64,000 nucleotides of DNA from Pseudomonas sp. RC10 (GCF_038397775.1 NZ_CP151650.1:248001-312000), one strand, 5' to 3'; counted from the stretch's first letter, positions 14,929 to 24,362 are shown. Made by a program: numbers and translations. Notes: generated by a model not told the origin, from the letters alone.

Positions 14929-15642
14929 ATGAAGCCGTACGCATCCCGTTATCTGCTGCTTGCTGCATTTTCCATTCTGTTGGCCGCTTGTCAGAGCAAG
15001 CCCGTCGAGCAGCCCGCGCCCGTCGCGGCGCCTGACGCCTATCAACAGTTGGAACAGAACATCGCCAGCAGCGAATTGGCCACCGCTGAAGATCAGCTCG
15101 CCGCTCTGCAAAGCAAGAATGCCGATGATCCGCGTCTTGAGCAGTATCAACGTCAATTGGCCGAGGCTTATCTGAGCCGCAGTCAGATCGTCTTGCAGAA
15201 AGGCGATGTCAACGCTGCCGCCACTGCCCTGAGCCGCGCCCGTGCGCTGATGCCGAAGGCCCCGGCGCTGACCAGCGGCGTCAACGGCGCCATCGCCAAT
15301 GCGCGCAAAGCCGAGCTGGAGAAAGCCGAAGCTGAGCTGCGTGCTGCCGAAGCCAAACGCAGCGCCAAAATCATCGACCCGACCGTTGAAAGCACGACTA
15401 TTGCGCTGAAAATCACCGATTCGAAGCAGCTCCGTCGCCAACTTAACGACATCGCCGCCGATGTGACTGCGTTCAACTGTGACGTGACGGTCCAGGTGCC
15501 ACGCACCGACGATTACCCATGGCTGGCAACGCTGTTGACCAAGCGCGTGGCGAAGATCAACCCGGATTTCGAATTGCAGATTCAGCGCGAGATCGAGAAG
15601 ACCGAGCCTGCGCAGATCATTTTGAAACCTGCGAAGCTCTGA
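14929..15642 (+). CDS. Conserved Pseudomonas lipoprotein (PA5502-like)
   Basis: A 237-residue protein with a lipoprotein signal (LLAAFSILLAAC, lipid Cys near residue 21) followed by Pro-rich linker. An Ala/Glu/Lys-rich helical region (about 40-140), probably TPR-like or coiled, is followed by a C-terminal alpha/beta domain (STTIALKITDSKQLRRQLNDI... QIILKPAKL). The residue after the lipid Cys is Gln, consistent with outer membrane sorting. The function is unknown. The gene follows znuB in the same direction with a 157-bp gap, so it probably has its own promoter, and it ends at a strong terminator. Confidence 0.85.
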   Translation: MKPYASRYLLLAAFSILLAACQSKPVEQPAPVAAPDAYQQLEQNIASSELATAEDQLAALQSKNADDPRLEQYQRQLAEAYLSRSQIVLQKGDVNAAATALSRARALMPKAPALTSGVNGAIANARKAELEKAEAELRAAEAKRSAKIIDPTVESTTIALKITDSKQLRRQLNDIAADVTAFNCDVTVQVPRTDDYPWLATLLTKRVAKINPDFELQIQREIEKTEPAQIILKPAKL

Positions 15643-15673
15643 TCGCTTTTTGACCAAGCGAGAGGATCAAAAG

Positions 15674-15706
15674 AAAGGCGTTGCCCTCGCAGGCAACGCC
15701 TTTTTT
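15674..15706 (+). terminator. Intrinsic terminator
   Basis: AAAGGCGTTGCC and GGCAACGCCTTT pair around a 6-base loop and run into TTTTTT. The A-run on the other side could make it work in both directions, although only the plus-strand lipoprotein gene feeds it directly. Confidence 0.9.
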
Positions 15707-15724
15707 ATTGGATTAACACAACCA

Positions 15725-15816
15725 CTGTGGGAGCCGGCTTGCTGGCGAAGGCGGTGTGTCTGACCCCTATCAGTCGACTGACATTACGCCTTCGCCAGCA
15801 AGCCGGCTCCCACAGG
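15725..15816. repeat. REP pair, GTGGGAGCCGGCTTGCTGGCGA family
   Basis: Two inverted REP units (ctgtgggagccggcttgctg near 15725 and cagcaagccggctcccacag at the end) separated by a short spacer, between convergent genes. This is the intact counterpart of the sequence cut by the IS110 element. It still has two unoccupied AAGCCGGCTCCCA sites. Confidence 0.9.
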
Positions 15817-15849
15817 TTCGGGGTAGATCAGCCCCACTTCACGGCGCGA

Positions 15850-18009
15850 TCACGCTGGAATCGCCTTTGCCTTTGGCTCGCGTGCCCAGACCCGATGCTG
15901 TTTGATCGCATCGAAGAAGGCGTTGAACGACTTGCTGTCCGAAACCGCCAACAGCCCCGCATCCGCTTCAAGACGCAGCAGGTCGATCAGCTCTTTCGCT
16001 TCCCCTGCGTAGGAAATGGCCTTGAGGTGTTTGTACGCCTCCAACACGTAATGCAGCGCCACCCCGCTGCCGCTCAACGCCTTGATCGACGCCGCCCCTC
16101 CCGGAATGAATACAGCATCGAAGGCAATCGAAGGCAGCCCTTCGATCGACGCATCCACCGCCAGGGTTTTGCCGCCCGCCGTTTTGACCGGCGCAGAGGT
16201 TGGGCCAAGGATCTTCGCATGGGCCGCTTCTGCTTCAAGCGCTGCTTTCATCGCTGCGACCGCTTTGTCGTCCACGCCGTCCGCGACGATGATCGCCACT
16301 TTGCGCGAGGCGATGTCGCCCGACAGCAGATTCGTCTGACTCAGCAGCGGAGATTTATCCACTGTCGGTTTGCCCGTTTTCTGAGCTTTGACGGTCGGGC
16401 CTTTCGGCGCGGGCAGACCCAGGTTGGCCGCTACACGGCTCGCCAAGGTCATGTCGATGTTGGCCAGAATCTCGTTCACCTGACGCGCACGAATATGTTC
16501 GCGCTCGACCTTGCCCAGTTCGAAGCTGTACGCCGCGATGATGTGCTCTTTCTCGTGCTCGCTCATGCTGTTGAAAAACAGCGTCGCTTGGGAGAAGTGA
16601 TCGGCAAATGACGGGCTGCGCTCGCGGACCTTGTGCGCTTCGACGCGCTCCTGGTAGGTCTCGAAGCCGCCATCTTCCGGGCCTGCGGGGGTTTCTTTAG
16701 GCCAGCCGCCATCGATGGAATTCGGCTCGTAAGCAGCACGGCCCTTGTCGATGGTCATGCGGTGTTGCGCATCACGCTGACCACTGTGATTCGGCGAGAC
16801 CGGACGGTTGATCGGGATCTCGTGAAAGTTCGGTCCACCGAGTCGGCTGATTTGCGTGTCGGTGTAGGAAAACAGACGACCTTGCAGCAGTGGGTCGTTG
16901 GAGAAGTCGATGCCCGGCACCACATGACCCGGGCAGAACGCGACCTGCTCGGTTTCGGCAAAGTAATTGTCCGGGTTGCGGTTGAGCACCATTTTGCCCA
17001 ACGGCGTTACAGGCACCATCTCTTCAGGGATGATCTTGGTTGGGTCCAGCAGGTCGAAGTCGAACTTGTGTTCATCCTCTTCAGGAACGATCTGCACACC
17101 CAATTCCCACTCGGGATAGTCGCCTGATTCGATGGATTCCCACAGGTCGCGACGGTGGAAATCGGTGTCTTTACCGGCAAGCTTTTGCGCTTCATCCCAC
17201 AACAGCGAGCAGGTGCCGTACTTGGGTTTCCAGTGGAATTTCACGAACGAGGATTTGCCCTCGGTATTGATCATGCGGAAGGTATGAATGCCGAAACCCT
17301 GCATGGTGCGCAGGCTTTTCGGGATCGCACGGTCGGACATGGCCCAGATCACCATGTGCGCCGACTCCGGCACCAGCGAAACGAAGTCCCAGAAGGTGTC
17401 GTGTGCCGAACCGCCTGTAGGAATCTCGTTGTGCGGCTCGGGTTTTACGGCGTGCACGAAGTCAGGAAACTTGATCGCGTCCTGAATGAAAAATACCGGC
17501 ATGTTGTTGCCGACCAGATCGTAGTTACCTTCGGCGGTGTAGAACTTCACGGCGAAACCGCGCACGTCACGCACGGTATCGCCCGAACCGCGTGGTCCTT
17601 GAACGGTGGAAAAGCGCACGAAGACAGGCGTCTTTTTCCCCGGATCACGCAGGAGTTCGGCCTTGCTCAGCTTCGAATGGTTTTCATAGCTCTGGAAATA
17701 GCCATGAGCCGCCGTGCCGCGAGCGTGGACGATGCGCTCCGGAATGCGCTCGTGGTCAAAGTGCGTGATTTTTTCACGCATGATGAAGTCTTCGAGCAGC
17801 GACGGGCCGCGATTGCCGACCTTGAGCGTGTTCTGGTTATCGGAGACCTTCACCCCCTGATTGGTGCGCAGGGCCTGGCCCGTGGCATCGGAGCGAAACT
17901 GTTCGAGGCTGTCGAGCTTTTCGTTGGTGTTGCCCCGATCCAGAGTGTCGGTGCCCGCCATTTCGCTTTTTGGGGTGCTGCTTACAGGTGTCGTTTTTTT
18001 CGTAGCCAT
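15850..18009 (-). CDS. katE: Monofunctional catalase HPII (large subunit, clade 2)
   Basis: A 719-residue large-subunit catalase that breaks down hydrogen peroxide. The catalytic His is in [12 protein letters not shown] near 95, the Asn in [13 protein letters not shown] near 170, and the heme-ligand Tyr in [13 protein letters not shown] near 384. An additional C-terminal flavodoxin/DJ-1-like domain (about 560-700, [21 protein letters not shown]) distinguishes this clade. GAGGAG precedes the ATG. Such catalases are normally stationary-phase, RpoS-dependent enzymes. Confidence 0.96.
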   Translation of the reverse strand: MATKKTTPVSSTPKSEMAGTDTLDRGNTNEKLDSLEQFRSDATGQALRTNQGVKVSDNQNTLKVGNRGPSLLEDFIMREKITHFDHERIPERIVHARGTAAHGYFQSYENHSKLSKAELLRDPGKKTPVFVRFSTVQGPRGSGDTVRDVRGFAVKFYTAEGNYDLVGNNMPVFFIQDAIKFPDFVHAVKPEPHNEIPTGGSAHDTFWDFVSLVPESAHMVIWAMSDRAIPKSLRTMQGFGIHTFRMINTEGKSSFVKFHWKPKYGTCSLLWDEAQKLAGKDTDFHRRDLWESIESGDYPEWELGVQIVPEEDEHKFDFDLLDPTKIIPEEMVPVTPLGKMVLNRNPDNYFAETEQVAFCPGHVVPGIDFSNDPLLQGRLFSYTDTQISRLGGPNFHEIPINRPVSPNHSGQRDAQHRMTIDKGRAAYEPNSIDGGWPKETPAGPEDGGFETYQERVEAHKVRERSPSFADHFSQATLFFNSMSEHEKEHIIAAYSFELGKVEREHIRARQVNEILANIDMTLASRVAANLGLPAPKGPTVKAQKTGKPTVDKSPLLSQTNLLSGDIASRKVAIIVADGVDDKAVAAMKAALEAEAAHAKILGPTSAPVKTAGGKTLAVDASIEGLPSIAFDAVFIPGGAASIKALSGSGVALHYVLEAYKHLKAISYAGEAKELIDLLRLEADAGLLAVSDSKSFNAFFDAIKQHRVWAREPKAKAIPA

Positions 18010-18402
18010 CAGTCAAAAACTCCTCGGTTCAGGCAGCTCTTTTCTCGTTCTTCCGTGGGGAAAGGCGGTGTGAGCTTGGTAAGCAGGAAATTTCCTGACA
18101 AAAGACAGGGGGAAATCCCGGCGCTTACTTAGTGACTGATGATAAAAAGGGCCGTTCCGTGTTTTTTCGGACCTTTGGTCTACCGTTGCATCATCTGACC
18201 GATCCGCGCGATATGACCGTTCGGCAGGTGACCCACCAAATAAATGCTAAGAATTCTCGGCCCAACCCCGGCCCGACAGGCTAAAATGCGCGCCCGGTTT
18301 ATCCAGCCGAGGCGATAGACGGCACCATTTCGCGTATCGCCCAGTAGCGTTCGAGACTGTTCTCACGCTGAATTTCCAACGCGCCCCCACAAGGTTCGCT
18401 AC
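18010..18402. other. Intergenic region between katE and metN
   Basis: This 393-bp divergent spacer must hold the promoters of katE (minus) and metNIQ (plus). A TAAAAT hexamer at 18282-18287 could be a -10 element for met. I see no clear S-box, SAM riboswitch or open reading frame in it. Confidence 0.4.
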
Positions 18403-19410
18403 GTGATCGAGTTTCAAAACGTCCATAAAACCTATCGGGTCGCCGACAGGGAAATCCCAGCGCTGCATCCCACCAGCCTGCGAATCGAAAACGGCCAGGT
18501 CTTTGGCCTCATCGGCCATTCCGGCGCGGGCAAAAGTACGATGCTGCGCCTGATCAACCGCCTGGAGGCCCCAAGCGGCGGCACGATCCGCGTCGATGAC
18601 GTCGATGTCACCGCACTGGACGCAGACGGCTTGCGAGGCTTTCGCCGTCAGGTCGGGATGATCTTCCAGCACTTCAACCTGCTGTCGTCCAAGACCGTGG
18701 CCGACAACGTCGCCATGCCGCTGACGCTGGCCGGGGACATGTCCCGGGCGCAGATCGACCAGCGCGTAGCCGAATTGCTGGCGCGAGTTGGCCTGTCCGA
18801 CCACGCGAAAAAGTACCCGGCGCAGCTGTCGGGTGGTCAGAAACAGCGCGTCGGCATTGCCCGTGCGTTGGCGACCAAGCCGAAAATCCTGCTGTGCGAC
18901 GAGGCCACCAGTGCCCTCGACCCGCAAACCACCGCCTCGGTCTTGCAACTGCTGGCTGAGATTAACCGCGAGCTGAAACTGACGATCGTGCTGATCACCC
19001 ATGAGATGGACGTGATTCGTCGCGTCTGTGATCAGGTGGCGGTGATGGACGCGGGCGTGATCGTTGAGCAAGGCGCTGTGGCCGACGTGTTCCTGCACCC
19101 CAAGCACCCGACCACGCGCCGTTTCGTGCAGGAAGACGAACAGGTCGACGAAAACGACCAGAACTCCGACTTCGCCCACGTTCAAGGCCGCATTGTGCGT
19201 CTGACGTTCCAGGGCGACGCGACCTACGCGCCGCTGTTAGGCACTGTCGCCCGGGAGACGGGTGTGGACTACAGCATCCTGGCGGGTCGTATCGACCGCA
19301 TCAAGGACACTCCCTATGGGCAACTGACGCTGGCCATCACTGGCGGCGATATGGACGCCGCGTTCGCCCGCTTCACCGCGGCTGACGTTCACATGGAGGT
19401 CCTGCGCTGA
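18403..19410 (+). CDS. metN: Methionine ABC importer ATPase MetN
   Basis: A 335-residue ATPase of the methionine uptake system. Walker A is GHSGAGKS near 38-45, the signature [15 protein letters not shown] near 140, Walker [14 protein letters not shown] near 163 and the H-loop THEMDVIRR. The C-terminal 90 residues form the NIL/ACT regulatory domain that binds methionine and inhibits transport. Translation starts at GTG (18403-18405) after AAGG; no ATG fits the family N-terminus [11 protein letters not shown]. The stop overlaps the metI ATG (TGATG). Confidence 0.94.
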   Translation: MIEFQNVHKTYRVADREIPALHPTSLRIENGQVFGLIGHSGAGKSTMLRLINRLEAPSGGTIRVDDVDVTALDADGLRGFRRQVGMIFQHFNLLSSKTVADNVAMPLTLAGDMSRAQIDQRVAELLARVGLSDHAKKYPAQLSGGQKQRVGIARALATKPKILLCDEATSALDPQTTASVLQLLAEINRELKLTIVLITHEMDVIRRVCDQVAVMDAGVIVEQGAVADVFLHPKHPTTRRFVQEDEQVDENDQNSDFAHVQGRIVRLTFQGDATYAPLLGTVARETGVDYSILAGRIDRIKDTPYGQLTLAITGGDMDAAFARFTAADVHMEVLR

Positions 19411-20084
19411 TGGAAACTCTGGCTGCTCTGTTTTCCAACGTCGACTGGTACGAAATCTGGGTCGCGACCGGCGACACGCTGATCATGCTCGGCATTTCCC
19501 TGGCTTTCACCGTGCTGCTGGGCCTGCCCCTCGGCGTGCTGATGTTCCTCACTTCCCCGCGCCAACTGCTCGAAAACAAGCCGGTCTACGCCACCATTGG
19601 GCTGATCGTGAACATGTTGCGGGCGCTGCCTTTCATCATTCTGTTGATCGTGATGATGCCGTTGACCGAAATCATCACTGGCACTTCGCTGGGGATTCTC
19701 GGGACGCTGCCACCACTGATCGCAGGTGCGACGCCGTTCTTCGCCCGTCTGGTAGAAACTGCGCTGCGCGAGGTGGATCGCGGGATCATCGAAGCGACGC
19801 AAGCGATGGGTGCCACGACGCGGCAGATCATCGTCAAGGCGCTGCTCCCGGAAGCACGTCCGGGCATTCTGGCGGCCATCACGGTCACCGCCATTGCGCT
19901 GGTCTCGTTCACTGCCATGGCGGGTGCAGTGGGTGCGGGCGGCTTGGGCGACCTGGCGATTCGCTACGGTTACCAGCGCTTCCAGAACGATGTGATGTTC
20001 GTGACGGTCGTATTGCTGCTGGTGCTGGTGCAGATCCTGCAAACCGTGGGCGACCGTCTGGTTGCGCACTTTTCACACCGTTAA
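19410..20084 (+). CDS. metI: Methionine ABC importer permease MetI
   Basis: A 224-residue inner membrane permease with about five transmembrane helices. The MetI coupling motif EAxxAMGAttrqii...LPEARPG occurs near 130-155. The segment VTAIALVSFTAMAGAVGAGGLGDLAIRYGYQRF is highly typical of the family. It is translationally coupled to metN and separated from metQ by 71 bp. Confidence 0.95.
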   Translation: METLAALFSNVDWYEIWVATGDTLIMLGISLAFTVLLGLPLGVLMFLTSPRQLLENKPVYATIGLIVNMLRALPFIILLIVMMPLTEIITGTSLGILGTLPPLIAGATPFFARLVETALREVDRGIIEATQAMGATTRQIIVKALLPEARPGILAAITVTAIALVSFTAMAGAVGAGGLGDLAIRYGYQRFQNDVMFVTVVLLLVLVQILQTVGDRLVAHFSHR

Positions 20085-20155
20085 CCGTATTCGCCGGTCC
20101 TGCACGGACCGGCACATGCGCGCCGCCCGGCGTGCATTTCAAGGAGTCGATACAC

Positions 20156-20929
20156 ATGAAGAAGCTGTTGGCCGTATTCGCTGCTGTGGCTGCACTGTCC
20201 GCCCACGCCGATGAAACCCTGACCGTCGCGGCCACCGCCGTGCCTCACGCCGAGATTCTGGAGTTCGTGAAACCGGCGCTGGCCAAAGAAGGCGTGACGT
20301 TGAATGTGAAGGTCTTCAACGACTACATCCAGCCAAACGTGCAGGTCGATCAGAAGCGCATGGACGCCAACTTCTTCCAGCACCAGCCGTATCTGGATGA
20401 GTTCAACAAGGGCAAGGGCACGCACCTGGTAAGCGTGGCCAAGGTCCACGTCGAGCCGTTTGGCGCGTACTCGGACAAGATCAAGAACCTGGCCGACCTG
20501 CCAGATGGCGCGACCGTGGCACTGCCGAACGATGCCACCAATGAAGGCCGTGCGTTCCTGCTGCTCGTGAAAGCCGGTCTGATCACCCTGAAAGACCCGA
20601 CCAGCATCACCGCCAAGCCGAGCGATGTGCTGCAGAACCCGAAAGCCCTGAAGTTCCGCGAGCTGGAAGCGGCGACCCTGCCGCGTGTGCTGACTCAGGT
20701 TGACCTGGCGCTGATCAACACCAACTACGCACTGACCGCCAAGCTAGATCCGACCAAGGACGCGCTGATCATCGAAGGTCAGGAATCGCCGTACGCCAAC
20801 ATTCTGGTGACCCGCGAAGATAACAAGGACGCGCCAGCGATCCAGAAACTGGTCGCCGCGCTGCACAGCCCCGAGACCAAAGCGTTCATTCTTGAGAAGT
20901 ACAAAGGCGCTGTGGTTCCGGCGTTCTGA
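20156..20929 (+). CDS. metQ: Methionine-binding protein MetQ (NlpA family)
   Basis: A 257-residue substrate-binding protein of the MetNIQ importer. The N-terminal signal MKKLLAVFAAVAALSAHA ends in an AxA site and contains no cysteine, so the mature protein should be soluble in the periplasm and not lipid-anchored as in E. coli. The NlpA domain shows HAEILEFVKPALAKEGV, QPNVQVDQKRMDANFFQHQPYLDEFN and VDLALINTNYA. AAGGAG precedes the ATG at 20156. The specificity is inferred from metNI and could extend to D-methionine. Confidence 0.93.
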   Translation: MKKLLAVFAAVAALSAHADETLTVAATAVPHAEILEFVKPALAKEGVTLNVKVFNDYIQPNVQVDQKRMDANFFQHQPYLDEFNKGKGTHLVSVAKVHVEPFGAYSDKIKNLADLPDGATVALPNDATNEGRAFLLLVKAGLITLKDPTSITAKPSDVLQNPKALKFRELEAATLPRVLTQVDLALINTNYALTAKLDPTKDALIIEGQESPYANILVTREDNKDAPAIQKLVAALHSPETKAFILEKYKGAVVPAF

Positions 20930-20962
20930 TCAAACCCGCGTTAGATAATGAAACACAAATCC

Positions 20963-21055
20963 ACTGTGGGAGTCGGCTTGCTGGCGAATGCGGCGTGTCA
21001 ATCGCAATCAATGTGCCTGACCTGAAGCTTTCGCCAGCAAGCCGGCTCCCACAGG
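20963..21055. repeat. REP pair, GTGGGAGCCGGCTTGCTGGCGA family
   Basis: Inverted REP units (actgtgggagtcggcttgct... and ...cgccagcaagccggctccca) between convergent metQ and the SCO gene. The left arm has a T (gagtcgg) where the IS110 target has C; the right arm retains an exact AAGCCGGCTCCCA. A lone degenerate unit (tgtaggagccgccttggtgg) follows at 21097-21124. Confidence 0.88.
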
Positions 21056-21190
21056 TATGACGCCGGTCGCAGATTTTATGACCTATGCATGACCTTGTAG
21101 GAGCCGCCTTGGTGGCGAATGCGGTTTGCCAGTCAACATAGAATCTCCCACAGTCAGTGGGCGCCGCATCATTTGCGCCGAAACTTCTTG

Positions 21191-21823
21191 TTATTTCCTT
21201 TCAACCAACCTCGGCAACTGCGCCGTCAGTTTCTGGTTGTTGATCGGCGCGCGGATGAAGCCGCGCTGGGTGCCGTCCGGGCCAAGGATGGCCAGATTGC
21301 CGCTGTGATCGACTGTGTAATTCGGCTTGCTGGTATCGGCCGGAATGAACGGAATGCTCATGGCATTGGCGAGTTTCTGAATGGTATCCACCGGCGCGGT
21401 CAGGCCGAGGAACTGCTTGTCGAAATACCCCAGATACGTCTTCAACTGCTGCGGCGTGTCCCGATTGGGGTCAACGCTGACAAACACCACGCGTAATTTA
21501 TCCACCGCTTCTTTTGGCAGATCACTCTTGATCTGGCGCAGTTGGGCGAGTGTGGTGGGGCAAATGTCCGGGCAGAAGGTGTAACCGAAAAACAGCAGTG
21601 TCCACTTGTCCTTCAATGAATCCAGCGACACCGGCTGGCCGTCCTGATCGGTCAGTTTCAGGTCCGGTACGTTACGGCTTTGCGGCAACAGGATCACCCC
21701 GGCGTCGATCAGCGCGGTCTGGTCGCCCTGGCCGCTGCCGGACAATACGCGGTTGACGGTCAGGCCCAGTACCAACGCGACGATGGCCACAAGGATGAAG
21801 ACGGTTTTTTGGGTTCGGGTCAT
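21191..21823 (-). CDS. SCO1/SenC copper chaperone for cytochrome oxidase
   Basis: A 210-residue membrane-anchored thioredoxin-fold protein that delivers copper to the CuA site of CoxB. One N-terminal helix (about 8-27) is followed by the SCO domain, with the copper-binding CPDIC at 84-88 and the ligand His in YTVDHSGNL near 173. The ATG overlaps the stop of the degenerate ctaB reading frame (ATGA). This is the last gene of the cox operon. Confidence 0.94.
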   Translation of the reverse strand: MTRTQKTVFILVAIVALVLGLTVNRVLSGSGQGDQTALIDAGVILLPQSRNVPDLKLTDQDGQPVSLDSLKDKWTLLFFGYTFCPDICPTTLAQLRQIKSDLPKEAVDKLRVVFVSVDPNRDTPQQLKTYLGYFDKQFLGLTAPVDTIQKLANAMSIPFIPADTSKPNYTVDHSGNLAILGPDGTQRGFIRAPINNQKLTAQLPRLVERK

Positions 21824-21969
21824 GAGTTCAACATCGAAAAGTGATCGTCAAGCAGCGCGACCCACCACGGGAAAAGCTCCAACGTGTCGATCACGGCATG
21901 CGGCCGGGCTGCCACGGTACAACACCCTTGGCCTGGGCAGAAAGTGAATCGCGCCCTGGGATTCACATC
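21820..21969 (-). pseudogene. ctaB: Remnant of ctaB (heme O synthase), 3' end only
   Basis: Between ctaA and the SCO gene, where pseudomonads normally carry protoheme IX farnesyltransferase of about 295 residues, only 150 bp remain. On the minus strand one frame reads HFLPRPRVLYRGS and the adjacent frame continues RPHAVIDTLELFPWWVALLD and DHFSMLNS. Together these resemble the usual CtaB C-terminus (a W-x-LYRG...RPHA...ALLxDHYLLLN pattern, from memory). An extra C in the GGCAGCCCGGCC run would explain the frameshift. A 48-codon GTG reading frame (21820-21966) survives, three bases after the ctaA stop and overlapping the SCO start, but it lacks the catalytic region. Confidence 0.72.
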
Positions 21970-23025
21970 TCAGCGATGCGGCCCGAGGTGAAGGCGCACA
22001 TGGGCGTGCTGCCAGAAGCTCGACACCCGCCTGGAAGCCACGACGAACGGGAGCCGGATGCGGTAATTGATCAGGCACAGCGTCAGCACCAACCCCGCCG
22101 CTCCAGCGTTGTGCGCCACAGCCAATTCAAGCGGCAGATGAAAGATCACATTGCCCAACCCCAGCGTAATCTGCGTACCCAGCGCGATCACCAACAGCTT
22201 CGCCATCCCACCGAGCCCTGCGCGATTCAGTCGCCACGCCAACGACAGCAACGAAAGGCTCACCAGCACCGCGCCGACACGGTGGGTCAGGTGAATCGCC
22301 GTGCGCGCTTCACTGTCGAGTTTTCCCCCCAGGTAATTAGGGCCGATGTGTTGGGTCAGATGAAAGCCATTGGCGAAGTCCGCGTCGGGCCACCACTGGC
22401 CCTGACAGGTCGGCAGATCTGTACACGCCATGGCGGCGTAGTTGGCGCTGACCCAACCGCCCAGCGCGACTTGTATCACCACCAATGCCAAACCGACGGC
22501 CGCCAGATGCCGCACGCGTGGGTGCAACTGTGGCATCGGTTTGAATCGCCCGCTCAAACGCAAGGTCAGCAGAAACAGCAGGCTCAGGGTCGTCAGCCCG
22601 CCCAGCAAATGCGCCGTGACCACCTGCGGCCAGAGCTTGAGCGTGACGGTCCACATCCCGAAGGCCGCTTGGGCGAACACCACGCCCACCAGCAGCAACG
22701 GCAAGGCAACCGGCTGATCGGCCATGTGGCGCCGATGCCAGGCCTGTACGCCGAGAATCATGATCAGCAGCCCCAACCCACCGGCGAAATAACGATGCAC
22801 CATCTCGTTTCGGCCCTTGTGTTCGATCACGGGCGAATCCGGGTAGTGCAACTCGGCATGGGCCAATTGCGCTTCGGTCTTGGGCACGCTGATGAAGCCG
22901 TAACAGCCGGGCCAATCCGGACAGCCCAACCCGGCATGGGTCAGACGGGTGTAGGCGCCGAGCAGCACGACCATGAGCGCCAAAAGCGTTGCGCAGAGGG
23001 CGAGACGAAATCCGGGCTTGGTCAT
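21970..23025 (-). CDS. ctaA: Heme A synthase (COX15/CtaA)
   Basis: A membrane protein of about 351 residues with eight helices that oxidises heme O to heme A for the aa3 oxidase. The conserved parts are visible: LLGAYTRLTHAGLGCPDWPGCYG near 23-45, EMVHRYFAGGLG near 73, VVTAHLLGGL, IHLTHRVGAVLVSL and AVAHNAGAAGLV with the heme-ligand histidines. Two ATG codons are adjacent; the second (23023-23025) gives better spacing from GGGGAGG. The last 25 residues are basic and unlike the rest, perhaps altered by the neighbouring ctaB deletion. Confidence 0.93.
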   Translation of the reverse strand: MTKPGFRLALCATLLALMVVLLGAYTRLTHAGLGCPDWPGCYGFISVPKTEAQLAHAELHYPDSPVIEHKGRNEMVHRYFAGGLGLLIMILGVQAWHRRHMADQPVALPLLLVGVVFAQAAFGMWTVTLKLWPQVVTAHLLGGLTTLSLLFLLTLRLSGRFKPMPQLHPRVRHLAAVGLALVVIQVALGGWVSANYAAMACTDLPTCQGQWWPDADFANGFHLTQHIGPNYLGGKLDSEARTAIHLTHRVGAVLVSLSLLSLAWRLNRAGLGGMAKLLVIALGTQITLGLGNVIFHLPLELAVAHNAGAAGLVLTLCLINYRIRLPFVVASRRVSSFWQHAHVRLHLGPHR

Positions 23026-23038
23026 CATGGCCTCCCCT

Positions 23039-23632
23039 TTATCCGATGTTCGACAGTTTCAGCAGTTGGCGCAGGTCGTTGAGCAGGTCCTTGCCGTTGA
23101 CCTCCGCCCCATATCGCAGCACTAGATTGCCGTGGGGATCGACGATCCACAGCTGCGGCAGTTCGATGCCCGGGGCCATCCGTTGGTAGCGCTTGAGGTC
23201 GAGGGGGTAGCGCTGCAATTGAGGGTATTCGTGAGTGAGTTTGGCGTCGTATTCGCTGGTGATCGGTTGTGCCGTGGTGAGCGCGTGGCTGGCGCGAGAC
23301 GCATCGCGCCCCAAGCCGATCTGCACCTGCCGCGCCAGATACACCAATTGCTGGCAATCGGCGTCGCATTCCCGAGGCGCTGTCACCAGGAGCTGCCAGC
23401 GCTTTTCGTCCGTCTGCACGCCCAGCTCGGTGCGGCTTTCGCCATTGCCGATCAGCTCGCCATGGTAGCTGCGACTCTCGGGCACCCAGAACTTGAGCTT
23501 GTACATGGCTGTTGCGAGCACCATCGGACCAATCGCCACGAGAAACACCAGGATCAACTGCACGCGCCCGCGCCGCCGACTTTTCCGAGGACGAGCTTCA
23601 GACGTGCTGGCTGGATTCATCGCCGTTCCCAT
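23039..23632 (-). CDS. Cytochrome oxidase cluster membrane protein (PA0111-like)
   Basis: A 197-residue protein with a basic N-terminus, one transmembrane helix (VQLILVFLVAIGPMVLATAMY, about 24-44) and a periplasmic domain. CDADCQQLVYLARQVQIGLG and LPQLWIVDPHGNLVLRYG resemble the thioredoxin-like fold of SCO-type proteins, with a CxxxC at about 89-93. A role in copper handling or oxidase assembly is an inference from this and from the operon. GAAGGAGG is well placed for the ATG at 23630-23632, which lies within the end of SURF1 (35-bp overlap). Confidence 0.85.
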   Translation of the reverse strand: MGTAMNPASTSEARPRKSRRRGRVQLILVFLVAIGPMVLATAMYKLKFWVPESRSYHGELIGNGESRTELGVQTDEKRWQLLVTAPRECDADCQQLVYLARQVQIGLGRDASRASHALTTAQPITSEYDAKLTHEYPQLQRYPLDLKRYQRMAPGIELPQLWIVDPHGNLVLRYGAEVNGKDLLNDLRQLLKLSNIG

Positions 23633-24362
23633 GAGCGGCCTCCTTCTTTTTATTGTGTTTTGTCGGGCTGGGCGGCCTGAAACTCAGGTACAGGTAGAGC
23701 CCGGTCAGCGCCGTGGCCATGGCGAACCACTGCACCGCGTAGCCCATGTGTTTCTCCGGCCCCATGGCGACAACGGGCCAGTCGGTGCGATACGCGGCAG
23801 GACCGGCCTCAAGTCGCAGCTCATGGGCGAACCCCTCACGGTTCAGCTCGGGCCAGACCTTCGCTGGATCGATGGCCGTCACCAGCTTCGGCCACACATC
23901 GCTCTGCGCATCCGGGTGCAGCTGAAACGTTGCGCCGGGGGCAACGTAGACCCAGGCGTCGAGGTTCAACGGCTGAGTGGGTGTGTCGAATGTCGGAGGA
24001 GTGCGCCGATCCGGCCACGGCAGCCAGCCCCGATTGACCATCAGCCACAGCCCGCCCCCTTGATCATGGAAAGGCTGGATCAGCTCGACCCCGACCTTTC
24101 CCTCTCGGGTGCTGTTGTCGAGGATCAGGCTGTGTTCGGCATCAAAGCTGCCGCGCAACTGGACCCGGCGATAGGCTGGGTCAGGCGTGTTCGGCAGCAA
24201 CTCCGCCGACATGGGCGGGGCCGCACGACGTTCGGCGTAGTGGGCGAGCATGACGCGCTTCTCTTCCCCACGCCCCAGTTGCCAGCCGCCCAGCGAAATC
24301 AGGACCGGCAGCAGCACAAGGATCACCAGCGTGGGGGCGATACCGGGCCGAAAGCGTCTCAT
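23598..24362 (-). CDS. SURF1 family cytochrome oxidase assembly protein
   Basis: A 254-residue inner-membrane protein with one helix at each end (PTLVILVLLPVLISLGGWQLGR near 10-31; HMGYAVQWFAMATALTGLYLYLSF near 208-231) around a periplasmic loop. SURF1 hallmarks are LGGWQLGRGEEK, the RRVQLRGSFD block and VNRGWLPWPDRR. SURF1 binds heme A and aids its insertion into CoxA. The ATG at 24360-24362 has AGGAGG upstream; the longer reading frame has no family similarity. Confidence 0.93.
   Translation of the reverse strand: MRRFRPGIAPTLVILVLLPVLISLGGWQLGRGEEKRVMLAHYAERRAAPPMSAELLPNTPDPAYRRVQLRGSFDAEHSLILDNSTREGKVGVELIQPFHDQGGGLWLMVNRGWLPWPDRRTPPTFDTPTQPLNLDAWVYVAPGATFQLHPDAQSDVWPKLVTAIDPAKVWPELNREGFAHELRLEAGPAAYRTDWPVVAMGPEKHMGYAVQWFAMATALTGLYLYLSFRPPSPTKHNKKKEAAHGNGDESSQHV

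Noticed and set aside
18010..18402. SAM riboswitch or S-box ahead of metNIQ
   Set aside because: No suitable helices or terminator were found; pseudomonads do not generally control this operon that way.
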